From Alteribacillus sp041949975 (GTDB taxonomy: Bacteria; Bacillota; Bacilli; Bacillales; Marinococcaceae), in assembly GCF_041949975.1 (NCBI RefSeq), contig NZ_JBHFQG010000020.1:9880-73879 (forward strand): a stretch of 64,000 bases of DNA. The letters run 5' to 3'. Positions 49,177 to 58,653 of the stretch are shown piece after piece. The notes under the pieces are model-generated. The model saw only the letters and a list, made by a program, of their open reading frames with translations. It made no database searches and was not told the origin of the DNA. The stretch's first letter is position 1. Each line of letters opens with the position of its first letter. Both the position numbers and the translations under genes were made by a program.

Positions 49177-51250
49177 TTTTTTACTAGAAATCGGGCTTGA
49201 AGAAATGCCTGCACGTTTTGTTACAGATGCTATGGAACAGTTAAAGACTAAGCTGAAAGTGTGGATGGAAGAAAACCGTCTTTCATACCAATCTATTGAA
49301 GCCTTTTCAACGCCTCGGCGTCTAGCTGTACGTATAAATGAATTGGCGGATAAACAAGACGATATTACAGAGGAAGCGAAAGGGCCTTCTAAAAAAATAG
49401 CATTAGATGACAGCGGAGAATGGACAAAGGCTGCTATTGGTTTTGCAAAAGGTCAGAAAGTAGAAATGGAGTCTCTTTATTTTAAAGAATTAAAAGGAAC
49501 AGAATATGTTTTTACCAAAAAAGAAGTACAGGGGAAAAAGACTTCGGAACTGCTTTTAGATGTAAAAACTATTATTACCAGCTTAAATTTTCCTAAGAAC
49601 ATGCGCTGGGGTTCTTATTCATTAAAGTATGTTCGTCCTATACATTCGATTGTTGCTTTATTTGGAGAAGATATCATCCCATTTGAAATTACTGATGTTA
49701 AAAGCGGACGAAAAACCTTCGGGCACAGATTTTTAGGGAATGAAGTTGATCTTTTTGATACGAAGGACTATGAAGAAGAATTGTTCAAACAATTCGTGGT
49801 TGTGCGTCCTGAAGAAAGAAAAAAAGCGATTCGAGGCCAAATAGAATCTATAGCGAAAGAACAAGACTGGTTCATTCCTGTCGAAGAAGGTTTATTAGAA
49901 GAAGTAAATAACCTTGTAGAGTATCCAACAGCTTTGTACGGTTCATTTGATAAAGAATTTCTTGATATACCTGATGAAGTATTAATTACTTCTATGCGTG
50001 AACATCAACGCTATTTTCCGGTGGAAGATAAATCAGGAAATTTACTTCCTTATTTTATAGCTGTTAGAAATGGCAGCAATGAATATTTAAACAATGTTCA
50101 AAAGGGAAACGAAAAGGTGTTAAGAGCCCGCTTGTCAGATGCGAATTTCTTTTATCAGGAAGATCAGAAATTACACCCGGAGGAAGCGGCTGCTAAATTA
50201 GATCATATTGTTTTTCAAGAAGAGTTAGGAACAATTGGAGATAAAATTCGCCGGCTTCAGCAGATTGCTCCGTCTTTTGGCGAAATGCTTAGATTAGAAA
50301 ATGAAAATCTCAATATTATCGAACGCGCTGCTGCTCTAGCAAAATTTGATCTAGTGACCTTGATGGTGGATGAATTCTCAGAACTTCAAGGAATTATGGG
50401 TGAGAAATACGCCTTAATGGCAGGTGAAAAACCGGAAGTAGCGGCAGCTATTAAGGAACATTACCAGCCAAGACATGCAGGGGATCAAGTGCCTGCTTCA
50501 AGTGCCGGTGCTGTTCTTGGACTGGCAGAAAAGCTGGATACTATAACAGCTTGCTTTGGAATTGGAATGATACCTACTGGTTCTCAAGATCCTTACGGAT
50601 TAAGAAGACAAGCAGCAGGTGCTGCCCAAATATTATTAGAACACAATTTTTCTGTACGGTTAGAAGAGTTAATTAATGAAACAATAAAAGTTCTTGAAAA
50701 ATCAGGAGTGCTTAAGCGACCTGGTAAAGAAGTCCGCCAGGATATTTTGTCGTTTTTCGGTTTGCGATTGAAAAATATTCTGGCGGAACGCTCCATCCGC
50801 TACGATGTTGCTGATGCTGTGTTAGAAGAAACAGGCGGCCAGGTAGCAGTCCTTGTTAAAAAAGCAGATTTTCTGCAGACGAAGCTTCACGATGAAGAGT
50901 TCAAAGATACTGTAGAAGCTTTAAGCAGGGTAACGAATATTGCTCGAAAAGCAGATAAAATACATGACGACGTTAATACAAATTTATTAGACGAAGCTCA
51001 AGAAAAAGAACTATACGAAGCATATCAAAAACTGAGAGAGGAACTGCCAATCCAGCTTGCAGGTGCAAATGTGGAAAAAGCGTTTCAGTTACTGGTTGAC
51101 ATAAAAACAACCATTCACGATTATTTTGATCATGTGATGGTGATGAGTGAAGACAACGAATTAAAAGAAAATCGCCTTACACAAATGCATAAATTGTCTT
51201 CTGAGATTCATCGCTTCGCTAACTTTCAGCATATCGTATTTTCATCCTGA
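49166..51250 (+). CDS. glyS: glycine--tRNA ligase beta subunit
   Basis: 694 residues starting MSNNFLLEIGLEEMPARFVTDAMEQL. The tRNA-binding core (NMRWGSYSLKYVRPIHSIVALFG; EYPTALYGSFDKEFLDIPDEVLITSMREHQRYFPVED) and the C-terminal DALR-type anticodon domain (FDHVMVMSEDNELKENRLTQMHKL) are complete. GAAGGAGGGTG precedes the ATG; the longer upstream frame is inside glyQ. Partner of glyQ. Confidence 0.98.
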   Translation: MSNNFLLEIGLEEMPARFVTDAMEQLKTKLKVWMEENRLSYQSIEAFSTPRRLAVRINELADKQDDITEEAKGPSKKIALDDSGEWTKAAIGFAKGQKVEMESLYFKELKGTEYVFTKKEVQGKKTSELLLDVKTIITSLNFPKNMRWGSYSLKYVRPIHSIVALFGEDIIPFEITDVKSGRKTFGHRFLGNEVDLFDTKDYEEELFKQFVVVRPEERKKAIRGQIESIAKEQDWFIPVEEGLLEEVNNLVEYPTALYGSFDKEFLDIPDEVLITSMREHQRYFPVEDKSGNLLPYFIAVRNGSNEYLNNVQKGNEKVLRARLSDANFFYQEDQKLHPEEAAAKLDHIVFQEELGTIGDKIRRLQQIAPSFGEMLRLENENLNIIERAAALAKFDLVTLMVDEFSELQGIMGEKYALMAGEKPEVAAAIKEHYQPRHAGDQVPASSAGAVLGLAEKLDTITACFGIGMIPTGSQDPYGLRRQAAGAAQILLEHNFSVRLEELINETIKVLEKSGVLKRPGKEVRQDILSFFGLRLKNILAERSIRYDVADAVLEETGGQVAVLVKKADFLQTKLHDEEFKDTVEALSRVTNIARKADKIHDDVNTNLLDEAQEKELYEAYQKLREELPIQLAGANVEKAFQLLVDIKTTIHDYFDHVMVMSEDNELKENRLTQMHKLSSEIHRFANFQHIVFSS

Positions 51251-51402
51251 TAAGTGATACCGATAGTCATGCATTGGACAGTACGATATAATGAGGAAAA
51301 GAAAATGAAAAGGCTCTTCTGACTTCTTAAAAGACAGCACATTTATATAGAGAGGACATTAGGTACGGCAAGAAAATGTCAGGAGAGAGTCTTAAGGCGG
51401 TG

Positions 51403-52041
51403 ATGACAATCGAACTTACAGGGAGACAAGAAGAAATCTTAGGTATTGTAAAAGATAGCGGCCCGATCACCGGAGAGCAAATTGCAGAGAAATTATCTTT
51501 AACAAGAGCCACTCTTAGACCAGATCTGGCTATTTTGACAATGGCAGGATTTTTAGATGCCAGGCCGAGAGTTGGATATTTTTATACAGGTAAAACCGGT
51601 TCTCAGCTTTTAACAGAAAAAGTAAAAAAACTGACCGTTCAGGATTATCAATCCATACCGGTTGTAGTAAATGAATCCAGTTCTGTATATGATGCTATTT
51701 GTTCCATGTTTTTAGAAGACGTTGGAACATTATTCGTTGTTAATGAACATGCTTTTCTTGTTGGTGTTTTATCCAGAAAAGATTTACTGCGGGCAAGTAT
51801 CGGAAAACAAGACTTAGAGACAATGCCTGTAAGTATTATTATGACTCGCATGCCAAATATAACTGTATGTGAAAAAGATGATCTTGTTATAGAAGTTGCG
51901 AATAAATTAATTGAAAAACAAATAGATGCTCTTCCCGTGGTAAAGGAAGCCGGGGAAAGCAATCTTGAAGTGATAGGCAGGGTAACAAAAACAAACATGA
52001 CAAAAGTACTTGTAGATCTATCACATGATCAGCTGCTATAA
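51403..52041 (+). CDS. ccpN: CcpN transcriptional repressor (HTH plus CBS domains)
   Basis: 212 residues. An N-terminal DeoR/HTH domain (ELTGRQEEILGIVKDSGPITGEQIAEKLSLTRATLRPDLAILTMAGFLDARPRVGYFYTG) and two CBS domains. CcpN represses the gluconeogenic genes gapB and pckA in B. subtilis in response to the ADP/ATP balance. The start at 51403 fits the family; an ATG at 51376 is possible. It lies next to ppsR, forming a small central-carbon control unit. Confidence 0.93.
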   Translation: MTIELTGRQEEILGIVKDSGPITGEQIAEKLSLTRATLRPDLAILTMAGFLDARPRVGYFYTGKTGSQLLTEKVKKLTVQDYQSIPVVVNESSSVYDAICSMFLEDVGTLFVVNEHAFLVGVLSRKDLLRASIGKQDLETMPVSIIMTRMPNITVCEKDDLVIEVANKLIEKQIDALPVVKEAGESNLEVIGRVTKTNMTKVLVDLSHDQLL

Positions 52042-52068
52042 AAGTAAATGACCTGGAGGAGGAAGGGG

Positions 52069-52887
52069 ATGGCGAACATGAACAGCCAACGTCCAATCGT
52101 ATATGTTGTATCAGATTCGGTTGGAGAAACTGCGGAATTAGTAGTGAAAGCCGCTGCTAGTCAATTTGGTGAGCAAGGAATGGAAATTCGCCGAATTCCT
52201 TATGTAGAAGATGAAAATACAATTGATGAAGTAATAGACTTGGCAAAAGAGGTGAAAGCCTTAATTGCATTCACTCTCGTAATACCTGAAAAAAATAAAT
52301 ATCTTTTGGAAAAAGCCAAAGCAGCAGGAGTAGAAACAGTGGACATTATAGGGCCGATGCTGAATAAAATGGTTAATGTTACAGGCAGGGAACCAAAGTA
52401 TGAACCAGGTTTAGTGTATCGACTCGACGAAGATTACTTTAGAAAAGTAGAAGCGATTGAATTTGCAGTAAAATACGATGATGGAAGAGACCCTCGTGGT
52501 ATAATAAGAGCTGATATTGTACTGGTAGGTGTTTCAAGAACATCAAAAACTCCTCTATCTCAATATTTAGCACATAAACGGCTGAAAGTGGCAAATGTCC
52601 CCCTCGTCCCTGAAGTAGAACCGCCGGAAGAATTATTTAAAATATCACCAAAGAAATGTATAGGTCTTCGAATTAGTCCGGAAAAATTAAATGATATCCG
52701 GACTGAACGATTAAGAGCTCTTGGTTTAAAAGCAGAAGCGAATTATGCAAAACTAGACAGGATTAAAGAAGAACTGGAATACTCAGAAAAAATAATGGAA
52801 AAGATCGGCTGTACCGTTATTGATGTTTCGAATAAAGCAGTAGAAGAAACAGCCAATTTAATATCGAATATGTTTCAAAAACGTTAG
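52069..52887 (+). CDS. ppsR: pyruvate, phosphate dikinase regulatory protein (PPSR)
   Basis: 272 residues. The N-terminal IVYVVSDSVGETAELVVKAAASQF, the P-loop-like GVSRTSKTPLSQYLA and the DIVLVGVSRTSKTP region, and VPLVPEVEPPEELF identify the bifunctional kinase/pyrophosphorylase that inactivates and reactivates PpdK with ADP. GGAGGAAGGGG precedes the ATG. Encoded next to ccpN as in B. subtilis (yqfL). Confidence 0.95.
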   Translation: MANMNSQRPIVYVVSDSVGETAELVVKAAASQFGEQGMEIRRIPYVEDENTIDEVIDLAKEVKALIAFTLVIPEKNKYLLEKAKAAGVETVDIIGPMLNKMVNVTGREPKYEPGLVYRLDEDYFRKVEAIEFAVKYDDGRDPRGIIRADIVLVGVSRTSKTPLSQYLAHKRLKVANVPLVPEVEPPEELFKISPKKCIGLRISPEKLNDIRTERLRALGLKAEANYAKLDRIKEELEYSEKIMEKIGCTVIDVSNKAVEETANLISNMFQKR

Positions 52888-52890
52888 TGA

Positions 52891-52921
52891 GAAAGCTGCT
52901 CGATCAAAGAGCAGCTTTCTC
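52891..52921 (+). terminator. ppsR terminator
   Basis: GAAAGCTGCTC / GAGCAGCTTTC, 11-bp perfect stem with a 7-base loop. Confidence 0.8.
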
Positions 52922-53053
52922 TGGTTATTTTTCTAAAAATAGTTTATAATGAAATGTTGTGTGTAAAAATAATATAGATTATTAGAAAATAGAAATCATC
53001 GAAAACAGAAGGAATTTGTTTTTTGTTGTCGAATTAAGAAGGGACGATCGGTT

Positions 53054-53494
53054 ATAGCTATTTACACGGATGCAGATGCTTGTCCGGTCAAAGAAGAAAT
53101 TGATGCTTTGGCTAAAACTTTTCAGATTCATTCATTTTTTGTTTTTACTTTTGCACATATTACTCATAAAAACTATTTTTCCAAAAGTATCACGCTAGAT
53201 GCAGATCCGGAAGCGGTAGATCTTTATATTTTAAATCATATAAAGTCTAACGATATCGTAGTTACTCAGGATAATGGATTAGCTGCCGTCGTGCTGCAGA
53301 AAGGAGCAAAGGTTCTTTCTCCAAGGGGACACCTATATAAAGAGGAAGATATTGACTTCCTTCTGATTAATCGCTATGAAGGGATTCAAATGAAAAGAGG
53401 AAAAGCCCAACCTAAAAGCATTCCGCCATTTAAAAAGGAAGATAAAAACAGGTTTACTAATTCTTTAAAAGAATTAATTGAAAATGACCATTAA
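53054..53494 (+). CDS. yqxD: YaiI/YqxD family protein (UPF0178), no ordinary start codon
   Basis: About 146 residues. The conserved IYTDADACPVKEEI motif and the later NDIVVTQDNGLAAVVLQKGAKVLSPRGHLY identify the PIN-like YaiI/YqxD family. The first ATG would be after the DADACPV motif, so the family start lies upstream. There is no ATG, GTG, TTG or CTG between the upstream stop and this motif; the codon in the expected place is ATA (53054-53056), with AAGGGA suitably upstream. Either a rare ATA/ATT start or a base error. Precedes dnaG, as in B. subtilis. Confidence 0.85.
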   Translation: MAIYTDADACPVKEEIDALAKTFQIHSFFVFTFAHITHKNYFSKSITLDADPEAVDLYILNHIKSNDIVVTQDNGLAAVVLQKGAKVLSPRGHLYKEEDIDFLLINRYEGIQMKRGKAQPKSIPPFKKEDKNRFTNSLKELIENDH

Positions 53495-53529
53495 CATTGT
53501 CATTACTTAAAAGCGAGGGTGATCAGCAC

Positions 53530-55356
53530 TTGGCACAGTATATACCAGATGAAACCGTTGCTGAAGTTCGTAAATCCCTTGATATCGTAGAAATCATTAG
53601 TGAATACATTCAATTAAAAAAGCAAAGCAAGCATTATATGGGATTGTGCCCTTTTCATGGAGAAAAAACCCCTTCCTTTTCTGTCTCGCCAGACCGTCAG
53701 CTTTATCATTGTTTTGGATGTGGAGCAGGCGGGAATGTGATTACATTTGTTATGGAGATCGAGAAAATTGGTTTTGTCGAAGCTATTGGAAAGCTGGCCT
53801 CTAAAACAGGAATACCTATACCAGAATCCGGTTATTCTAAATCGGAACAAGCAAGATCTTCAGCACAGGCTAAAAAAAAAGAGGGGCATGAACTTGCAGC
53901 TAGATTTTATCATCACCTTCTCATGAATACGGAGCAAGGTAAAGATGCATTTGATTATTTGCTTCAACGCGGATTTTCTGCTGAGGTGATGGAACGTTTT
54001 CAATTAGGCTATTCCCCGAATCAGCCAAATGTGTTAAAGGGACTGCTAGAAAAAAGAAATTTTAATCTCCAGGAGATGGAGGATGCAGGTCTCCTTATCC
54101 GTCAAGAATCTAACTGGGAATTAAAAGACAGGTTTAGAAATAGAATAATGTTTCCTATTCAAGATGTACAAGGACAAACTGTAGGTTTTGGAGGCAGGGT
54201 GCTTGGGAAAGGTGAACCAAAGTACTTAAACAGCCCCGAATCCGCTATTTTCCGAAAAAATGAAACATTATACGGTATGCATTTGGCAAGACCGGAAATT
54301 CGCAAATTGAATACAGCAGTATTATTTGAAGGATATGCTGATGTTATTGCAGCTAATAAAGCTGGTATTAACAATGCTATTGCTGTCTTAGGAACTTCTT
54401 TGACAGAAAGGCAGGCAAAAATTTTACGTAGAAATACAGAACGTATTATTATCTGCTTTGATGGCGATAATGCGGGACAAGAAGCTGCAAAGAGATCAGC
54501 AGAAATTCTCGAACAGCAGGGATTAGTTGTACAAGTTGCTCTGATGCCTGATAAGACCGACCCTGATGACTACATTAAAAATTCTGGACCAGCACGCTTT
54601 AAATCTGAGGTAATTGATGCAGCCGTTCCTTTAATGAATTTTAAAATGCAGCTGTTAAAAAGAAATAAAAACCTCCAGGATGAAGGAGAAAAACTACAAT
54701 ATATAGAAGAAGTATTAAAAGAAGTCACGTACCTTTCAAAAGCAGTAGAACGGGATTTTTATTTAAGACAGCTGGCTGACGAATTTTCATTGTCGCTTGA
54801 TGCTTTAAAACAGGAACAGTACCGAATTTATAAAGAATCTAAACGCTTTTTTAATAATAATAGAAAAGATTCAGCGTTTGGTAATCGAACGAATCGGTGG
54901 GGCTTAGAAACTTATAAAAGTCAGCAGCTCTTACCAGCCTTTCAAAATGCGGAAAGAATCCTGCTTGCTCATATGATGCGTAACAAAGAAATATGTATGG
55001 AAGTACAGGAAAGAATAGGCGGGGATTTTAATATTGAACACCATATTGCAATCGCTGCTTATCTTTATGCTTATTATGGTGAGGGATATGACCCAGACCC
55101 AGGAGATTTTATTAATCAATTAAAAGATACCGAATTAATTAAGAAGGCTTCTGAGATCGCAATGCTTGACATAAATGAACACTTGTCAGAAAATGAATTG
55201 GTTGATTACATTAGTCAGATTAAGAATTACCCAAAATGGGTAGAAATAGAAGAAAAAGAACAAAAAATGAAAGAGGCAGAAAAAAAACAAGATATACAGC
55301 TGGCTGTAAAATTAGCCACTGAATTAGTTGACATGAAAAAAGCTTTAAAAAAATAA
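53530..55356 (+). CDS. dnaG: DNA primase
   Basis: 608 residues. The zinc-binding domain (CPFHGEKTPSFSVSPDRQLYHCFGCGAGG), the TOPRIM domain with FEGYADVIAANKAGINNAIAVLGTSL and FDGDNAGQEAA, and the helicase-binding C-terminal domain are present. It makes RNA primers at the replication fork. The start is TTG at 53530 (GAGGGTG 8 bases upstream; AQYIPDETV matches the family). First of the dnaG-sigA pair. Confidence 0.97.
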   Translation: MAQYIPDETVAEVRKSLDIVEIISEYIQLKKQSKHYMGLCPFHGEKTPSFSVSPDRQLYHCFGCGAGGNVITFVMEIEKIGFVEAIGKLASKTGIPIPESGYSKSEQARSSAQAKKKEGHELAARFYHHLLMNTEQGKDAFDYLLQRGFSAEVMERFQLGYSPNQPNVLKGLLEKRNFNLQEMEDAGLLIRQESNWELKDRFRNRIMFPIQDVQGQTVGFGGRVLGKGEPKYLNSPESAIFRKNETLYGMHLARPEIRKLNTAVLFEGYADVIAANKAGINNAIAVLGTSLTERQAKILRRNTERIIICFDGDNAGQEAAKRSAEILEQQGLVVQVALMPDKTDPDDYIKNSGPARFKSEVIDAAVPLMNFKMQLLKRNKNLQDEGEKLQYIEEVLKEVTYLSKAVERDFYLRQLADEFSLSLDALKQEQYRIYKESKRFFNNNRKDSAFGNRTNRWGLETYKSQQLLPAFQNAERILLAHMMRNKEICMEVQERIGGDFNIEHHIAIAAYLYAYYGEGYDPDPGDFINQLKDTELIKKASEIAMLDINEHLSENELVDYISQIKNYPKWVEIEEKEQKMKEAEKKQDIQLAVKLATELVDMKKALKK

Positions 55357-55397
55357 ACTCGTTAAGAAAGTTTATAATTGATTCACTCTAATGTATT

Positions 55398-55424
55398 GGG
55401 TGCGAAAAGAAAACGTACCCTTTT
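55398..55424 (+). terminator. terminator between dnaG and sigA
   Basis: GGGTGCG / CGTACCC with an A-rich 9-base loop and TTTTCC. Partial termination here would allow lower sigA read-through. Confidence 0.65.
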
Positions 55425-55512
55425 CCTTTGAAGAATGAAAAGTTTCTCCACTTTATTTAGGATAGATTTATTTCAAAGTGATGTGCCGTGAAGAATGGAA
55501 GGAGGGGATCGA

Positions 55513-56631
55513 ATGGCTGAGAAACCGATACGCCCATTGGCTGAAGGTGAAATGTCTATCGATCAAGTCAAAGAACAATTACTCGAGACCGGAAAAAAAC
55601 GGGGGGTTTTATCCTACGCGGAAATAACAGAAAAACTTGCTCCATATGATCAAGATTCAGAACAGATGGACGAGTTTTTTGAATACTTGGGAGAACAGGG
55701 AATCGATTTACTAAATGAAGGAGAAGAAGTACCAAGTATGGAGCAGGTGGAAAAAGAAGAAGAAGAGCTTGATCTTAATGATTTAAGTGTGCCGCCTGGA
55801 ATTAAAATTAACGACCCAGTCCGAATGTATTTAAAAGAAATCGGAAGAGTTCCTCTCTTATCTGCTGAAGAAGAAATCACTTACGCGAAGCAGATTGAAG
55901 AAGGAGATGAAGAAGCAAAGCGCCGCTTAGCTGAGGCAAACCTGCGGCTGGTTGTATCTATTGCAAAAAGATACGTGGGAAGAGGAATGCTGTTTTTGGA
56001 CTTAATTCAAGAAGGAAACATGGGCCTTATAAAAGCAGTTGAAAAATTTGATTATAATAAAGGGTATAAGTTCAGTACCTATGCTACGTGGTGGATCCGC
56101 CAAGCAATAACAAGAGCTATTGCCGACCAGGCTCGTACCATTCGTATTCCTGTTCATATGGTTGAAACAATTAATAAATTAATTCGAGTGCAGCGCCAGC
56201 TGCTTCAAGACTTAGGTCGTGAACCAACACCAGAAGAAGTATCTAAAGAAATGGATTTAACGCCTGATAAAGTTAGAGAAATCCTTAAAATAGCTCAAGA
56301 ACCAGTTTCATTGGAGACACCAATAGGGGAAGAAGATGATTCCCATCTCGGTGACTTTATTGAAGACCAGGAAGCGTTAGCTCCTTCTGATGCAGCAGCT
56401 TATGAATTATTAAAAGAACAGCTTGAAGACGTGTTGGATACACTTACAGATAGAGAAGAAAATGTTCTGCGTCTTCGCTTTGGACTGGATGACGGAAGAA
56501 CCCGGACGCTTGAGGAAGTGGGAAAAGTGTTCGGGGTGACAAGAGAACGTATTCGTCAAATTGAAGCAAAAGCTTTACGTAAATTACGTCATCCAAGCCG
56601 GAGTAAACGATTAAAAGATTTTCTTGATTAA
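55513..56631 (+). CDS. sigA: RNA polymerase housekeeping sigma factor SigA (RpoD)
   Basis: 372 residues. Region 1.1 (IDQVKEQLLETGKKRGVLSYAEITEKL), region 1.2 (INDPVRMYLKEIGRVPLLSAEEE), region 2 (LIQEGNMGLIKAVEKFDYNKGYKFSTYATWWIRQAITRAI), region 3 and region 4.2 (EVGKVFGVTRERIRQIEAKALRKLRHPSR). The length equals B. subtilis SigA. ATG at 55513 follows GGAAGGAGGGG; the upstream ATG is inside that site. Confidence 0.99.
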   Translation: MAEKPIRPLAEGEMSIDQVKEQLLETGKKRGVLSYAEITEKLAPYDQDSEQMDEFFEYLGEQGIDLLNEGEEVPSMEQVEKEEEELDLNDLSVPPGIKINDPVRMYLKEIGRVPLLSAEEEITYAKQIEEGDEEAKRRLAEANLRLVVSIAKRYVGRGMLFLDLIQEGNMGLIKAVEKFDYNKGYKFSTYATWWIRQAITRAIADQARTIRIPVHMVETINKLIRVQRQLLQDLGREPTPEEVSKEMDLTPDKVREILKIAQEPVSLETPIGEEDDSHLGDFIEDQEALAPSDAAAYELLKEQLEDVLDTLTDREENVLRLRFGLDDGRTRTLEEVGKVFGVTRERIRQIEAKALRKLRHPSRSKRLKDFLD

Positions 56632-56642
56632 ACAGGAAGTGC

Positions 56643-56682
56643 GGATTGTCTCCAGAATAAATTATGGGGGCAATCCTTTTTA
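56643..56682 (+). terminator. sigA terminator
   Basis: GGATTGTCTCC / GGGGGCAATCC, followed by TTTTTACAC. Confidence 0.8.
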
Positions 56683-56722
56683 CACTTTTACCACCTTTTG
56701 ACTGCAGCAGGGGAGAAATAGA

Positions 56723-57263
56723 ATGACTAAAGAAAGAAAAGATATTATTATTAAAGAAATTAAATATTGGAAAACCAATAATTTGCTGCCGCCAGAATAT
56801 TGTAATTTTCTTTTAATGCTTTATTCAGAAGGTGAAGAATTAGAAGAAGAGCCTGCAGGGCAGTCTTACAAACAAAATTTTTTATTATTAGTAATATTGC
56901 TTTTAGGTCTAGGAGCTTTAGGATTAACATTTATTGTTATTTATTTTACTTCTTTCTCGCTGCAAGTGCAAACGCTAACAAATCTTTTTTTTGCTTTTAA
57001 TGGTGTGTTTTTTAGCGAATTACATAAAAAATAAGGATGCTATCTTGTATCATATTATTGTATCAATAGGGGCTTTAATTGTTTTCTTAATGACTACATC
57101 TGCAGTTATGTATATGGAAGAAAATAATTTTTTGTTAACTGTTACTATTTTTATAAATTGTTTTGTCTGGTTATCGGCAGGTTTGTACTGGAAGCTCTCT
57201 TATTTAAAATGGTCAGGAGCAGCTGGTATTGTTTTGGCTGTTATCTATTATTTATCCCTATAA
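56723..57263 (+). pseudogene. membrane protein of unknown function, apparent frameshift
   Basis: The first frame (56723-57034) gives MTKERKDIIIKEIKYWKTNNLLPPEYCNFLLMLYSEGEE and two membrane helices, then stops. The second (from 56991 to 57263) gives further helices (HIIVSIGALIVFLMTTSAVMYMEENNFLLTVTIFINCFVWLSAGLYWKLSYL). Removing one T from the T8 run at 56985-56992 joins them into one protein of about 180 residues with five or six helices. A similar protein follows sigA in other Bacilli, as far as I recall. Either real, phase-variable, or a base-calling error. Function unknown. Confidence 0.7.
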
Positions 57264-57411
57264 ATTTCAAGCATAAGTGAACAGGAAGTGACAAAAACTA
57301 CAAAAGTCCGCTTTTTACCTTTTCTAATTACTTATAATACAGTAAAATATAAAAGGAATGCGGATTCATATCGCCATTATTAGATTTACATAGGAAAAAG
57401 GGGGAAAGAGC

Positions 57412-57771
57412 GTGAAAAATAAACCGCTGATTCCATTCTTTTTAACCGCGGTTGCTGGTTTATTATTAATGCTTGGTTTATCCCTTGTCGGGGTGAACCA
57501 GCAGGCAGGTGATGAGAATGGAGAGGGAGAAGAACAAGATCCGGTAGAATACGGAGAAGAATTAGTTAATGAAAATTGTATTTCCTGTCACGGAGATAAT
57601 CTCGAAGGTCAGGGCGATTACCCTGCTATTAACAATGCAGGTGAGAATTATTCCGCTGAAGAAATAGCTGAAATTGCACAAAATGGTATTGGAGAGATGC
57701 CTGGCGGTATTGCTAATGCGGAAGAATCAGAAGCGATTGCAGAGTATTTAATGTCGCTGTCTGAAGAATAA
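57412..57771 (+). CDS. cccA: cytochrome c-550 (CccA)
   Basis: 119 residues from GTG at 57412 (GGGGGAAAG upstream). One N-terminal membrane anchor (FFLTAVAGLLLMLGLSLVG), an acidic linker, and a haem c domain with CISCHGDNLEGQGDYPAI and distal Met in GEMPGG. It carries electrons from the bc complex to cytochrome oxidase on the outer face of the membrane. The very acidic linker is typical of alkaliphile and halophile c-type cytochromes. sigA-cccA order as in B. subtilis. Confidence 0.95.
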   Translation: MKNKPLIPFFLTAVAGLLLMLGLSLVGVNQQAGDENGEGEEQDPVEYGEELVNENCISCHGDNLEGQGDYPAINNAGENYSAEEIAEIAQNGIGEMPGGIANAEESEAIAEYLMSLSEE

Positions 57772-57777
57772 GGAAAG

Positions 57778-57811
57778 AAAGAGGAGGGAGCACTTTAGGG
57801 CTGCCTCTTTT
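57778..57811 (+). terminator. cccA terminator
   Basis: AAAGAGG / CCTCTTT stem with a long loop and TTTTTT; moderate strength. Confidence 0.6.
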
Positions 57812-57921
57812 TTGCACTTTTAATATTTAATAAATAATTAAAACTGCGGGTTCAGATTAATTGGAATAGCGGCAAGCCGGGTTTTCAGGGACAACGGTAA
57901 GAGGAGAGAGGATAGCAGTTA

Positions 57922-58653
57922 ATGAACACAGAACATTTATCAAAGCGTTTATCTATCATAGCGAAAGAAATTCCATACCAATCACGCATAGCAGATATTG
58001 GAACGGACCATGGTTATCTGCCTGTTCATTTAGTTAAACATGGGAAAGTAGAATGGGCTTTAGCTTCAGATATAAATGAAGCACCGCTTAACACTGCTAT
58101 GGAAAAAATTAAAAGAGAAGGTTTGGAAAGAAATATATCTACTCGAATAGGTCCGGGGTTATCTGTGATATATGAAGAGGATAATATTCAGACGGCAGTT
58201 ATAGCAGGAATGGGCGGATCACTTATTTCTAGAATTCTGCAAGAAGGTAAGGATAGATTAAAAACAATAAAACGTTTAATTTTGCAGCCTAACGTAGGAG
58301 CTGTAGAAATACGTAAATGGCTGATAACCAATGAGTGGAAATTAATCGATGAACACATTCTAGAAGAAGATGAACGTATATATGAAATTCTTGTAGCAGA
58401 ACCAGGTAATCCATATTTACCTTATCAGGATTTAAACGTTGACATTGAAGCGGGAAAATTGTTTGGTCCTTATTTAATAAAAAAGCAGACTCCTGCTTTT
58501 ATTAAAAAGTGGAACAGGGAAAAAGAGAGCTGGGAGTGCATTTTACAACAAATAGAAAAAGCTTCAGAACAGAAGTCCATTCTTACTAAAAAGAAAGAAT
58601 TAAGAAAAAAATTATATCTATTAGAGGAGGTTTTAAAAAATGAAACCAGCTAA
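57922..58653 (+). CDS. trmK: tRNA (adenine22-N1)-methyltransferase TrmK
   Basis: 243 residues. Rossmann SAM motif ADIGTDHGYLPVHLVKHG, ASDINEAPLNTA, AVIAGMGGSLISRIL, and LQPNVGAVEIRKWLITNEWKLIDEHILEEDERIYEILVAE, followed by a C-terminal coiled coil. This matches TrmK/YqfN. AGGAGAGAGG precedes the ATG. It overlaps the nif3-like gene by 14 bases. Confidence 0.96.
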   Translation: MNTEHLSKRLSIIAKEIPYQSRIADIGTDHGYLPVHLVKHGKVEWALASDINEAPLNTAMEKIKREGLERNISTRIGPGLSVIYEEDNIQTAVIAGMGGSLISRILQEGKDRLKTIKRLILQPNVGAVEIRKWLITNEWKLIDEHILEEDERIYEILVAEPGNPYLPYQDLNVDIEAGKLFGPYLIKKQTPAFIKKWNREKESWECILQQIEKASEQKSILTKKKELRKKLYLLEEVLKNETS

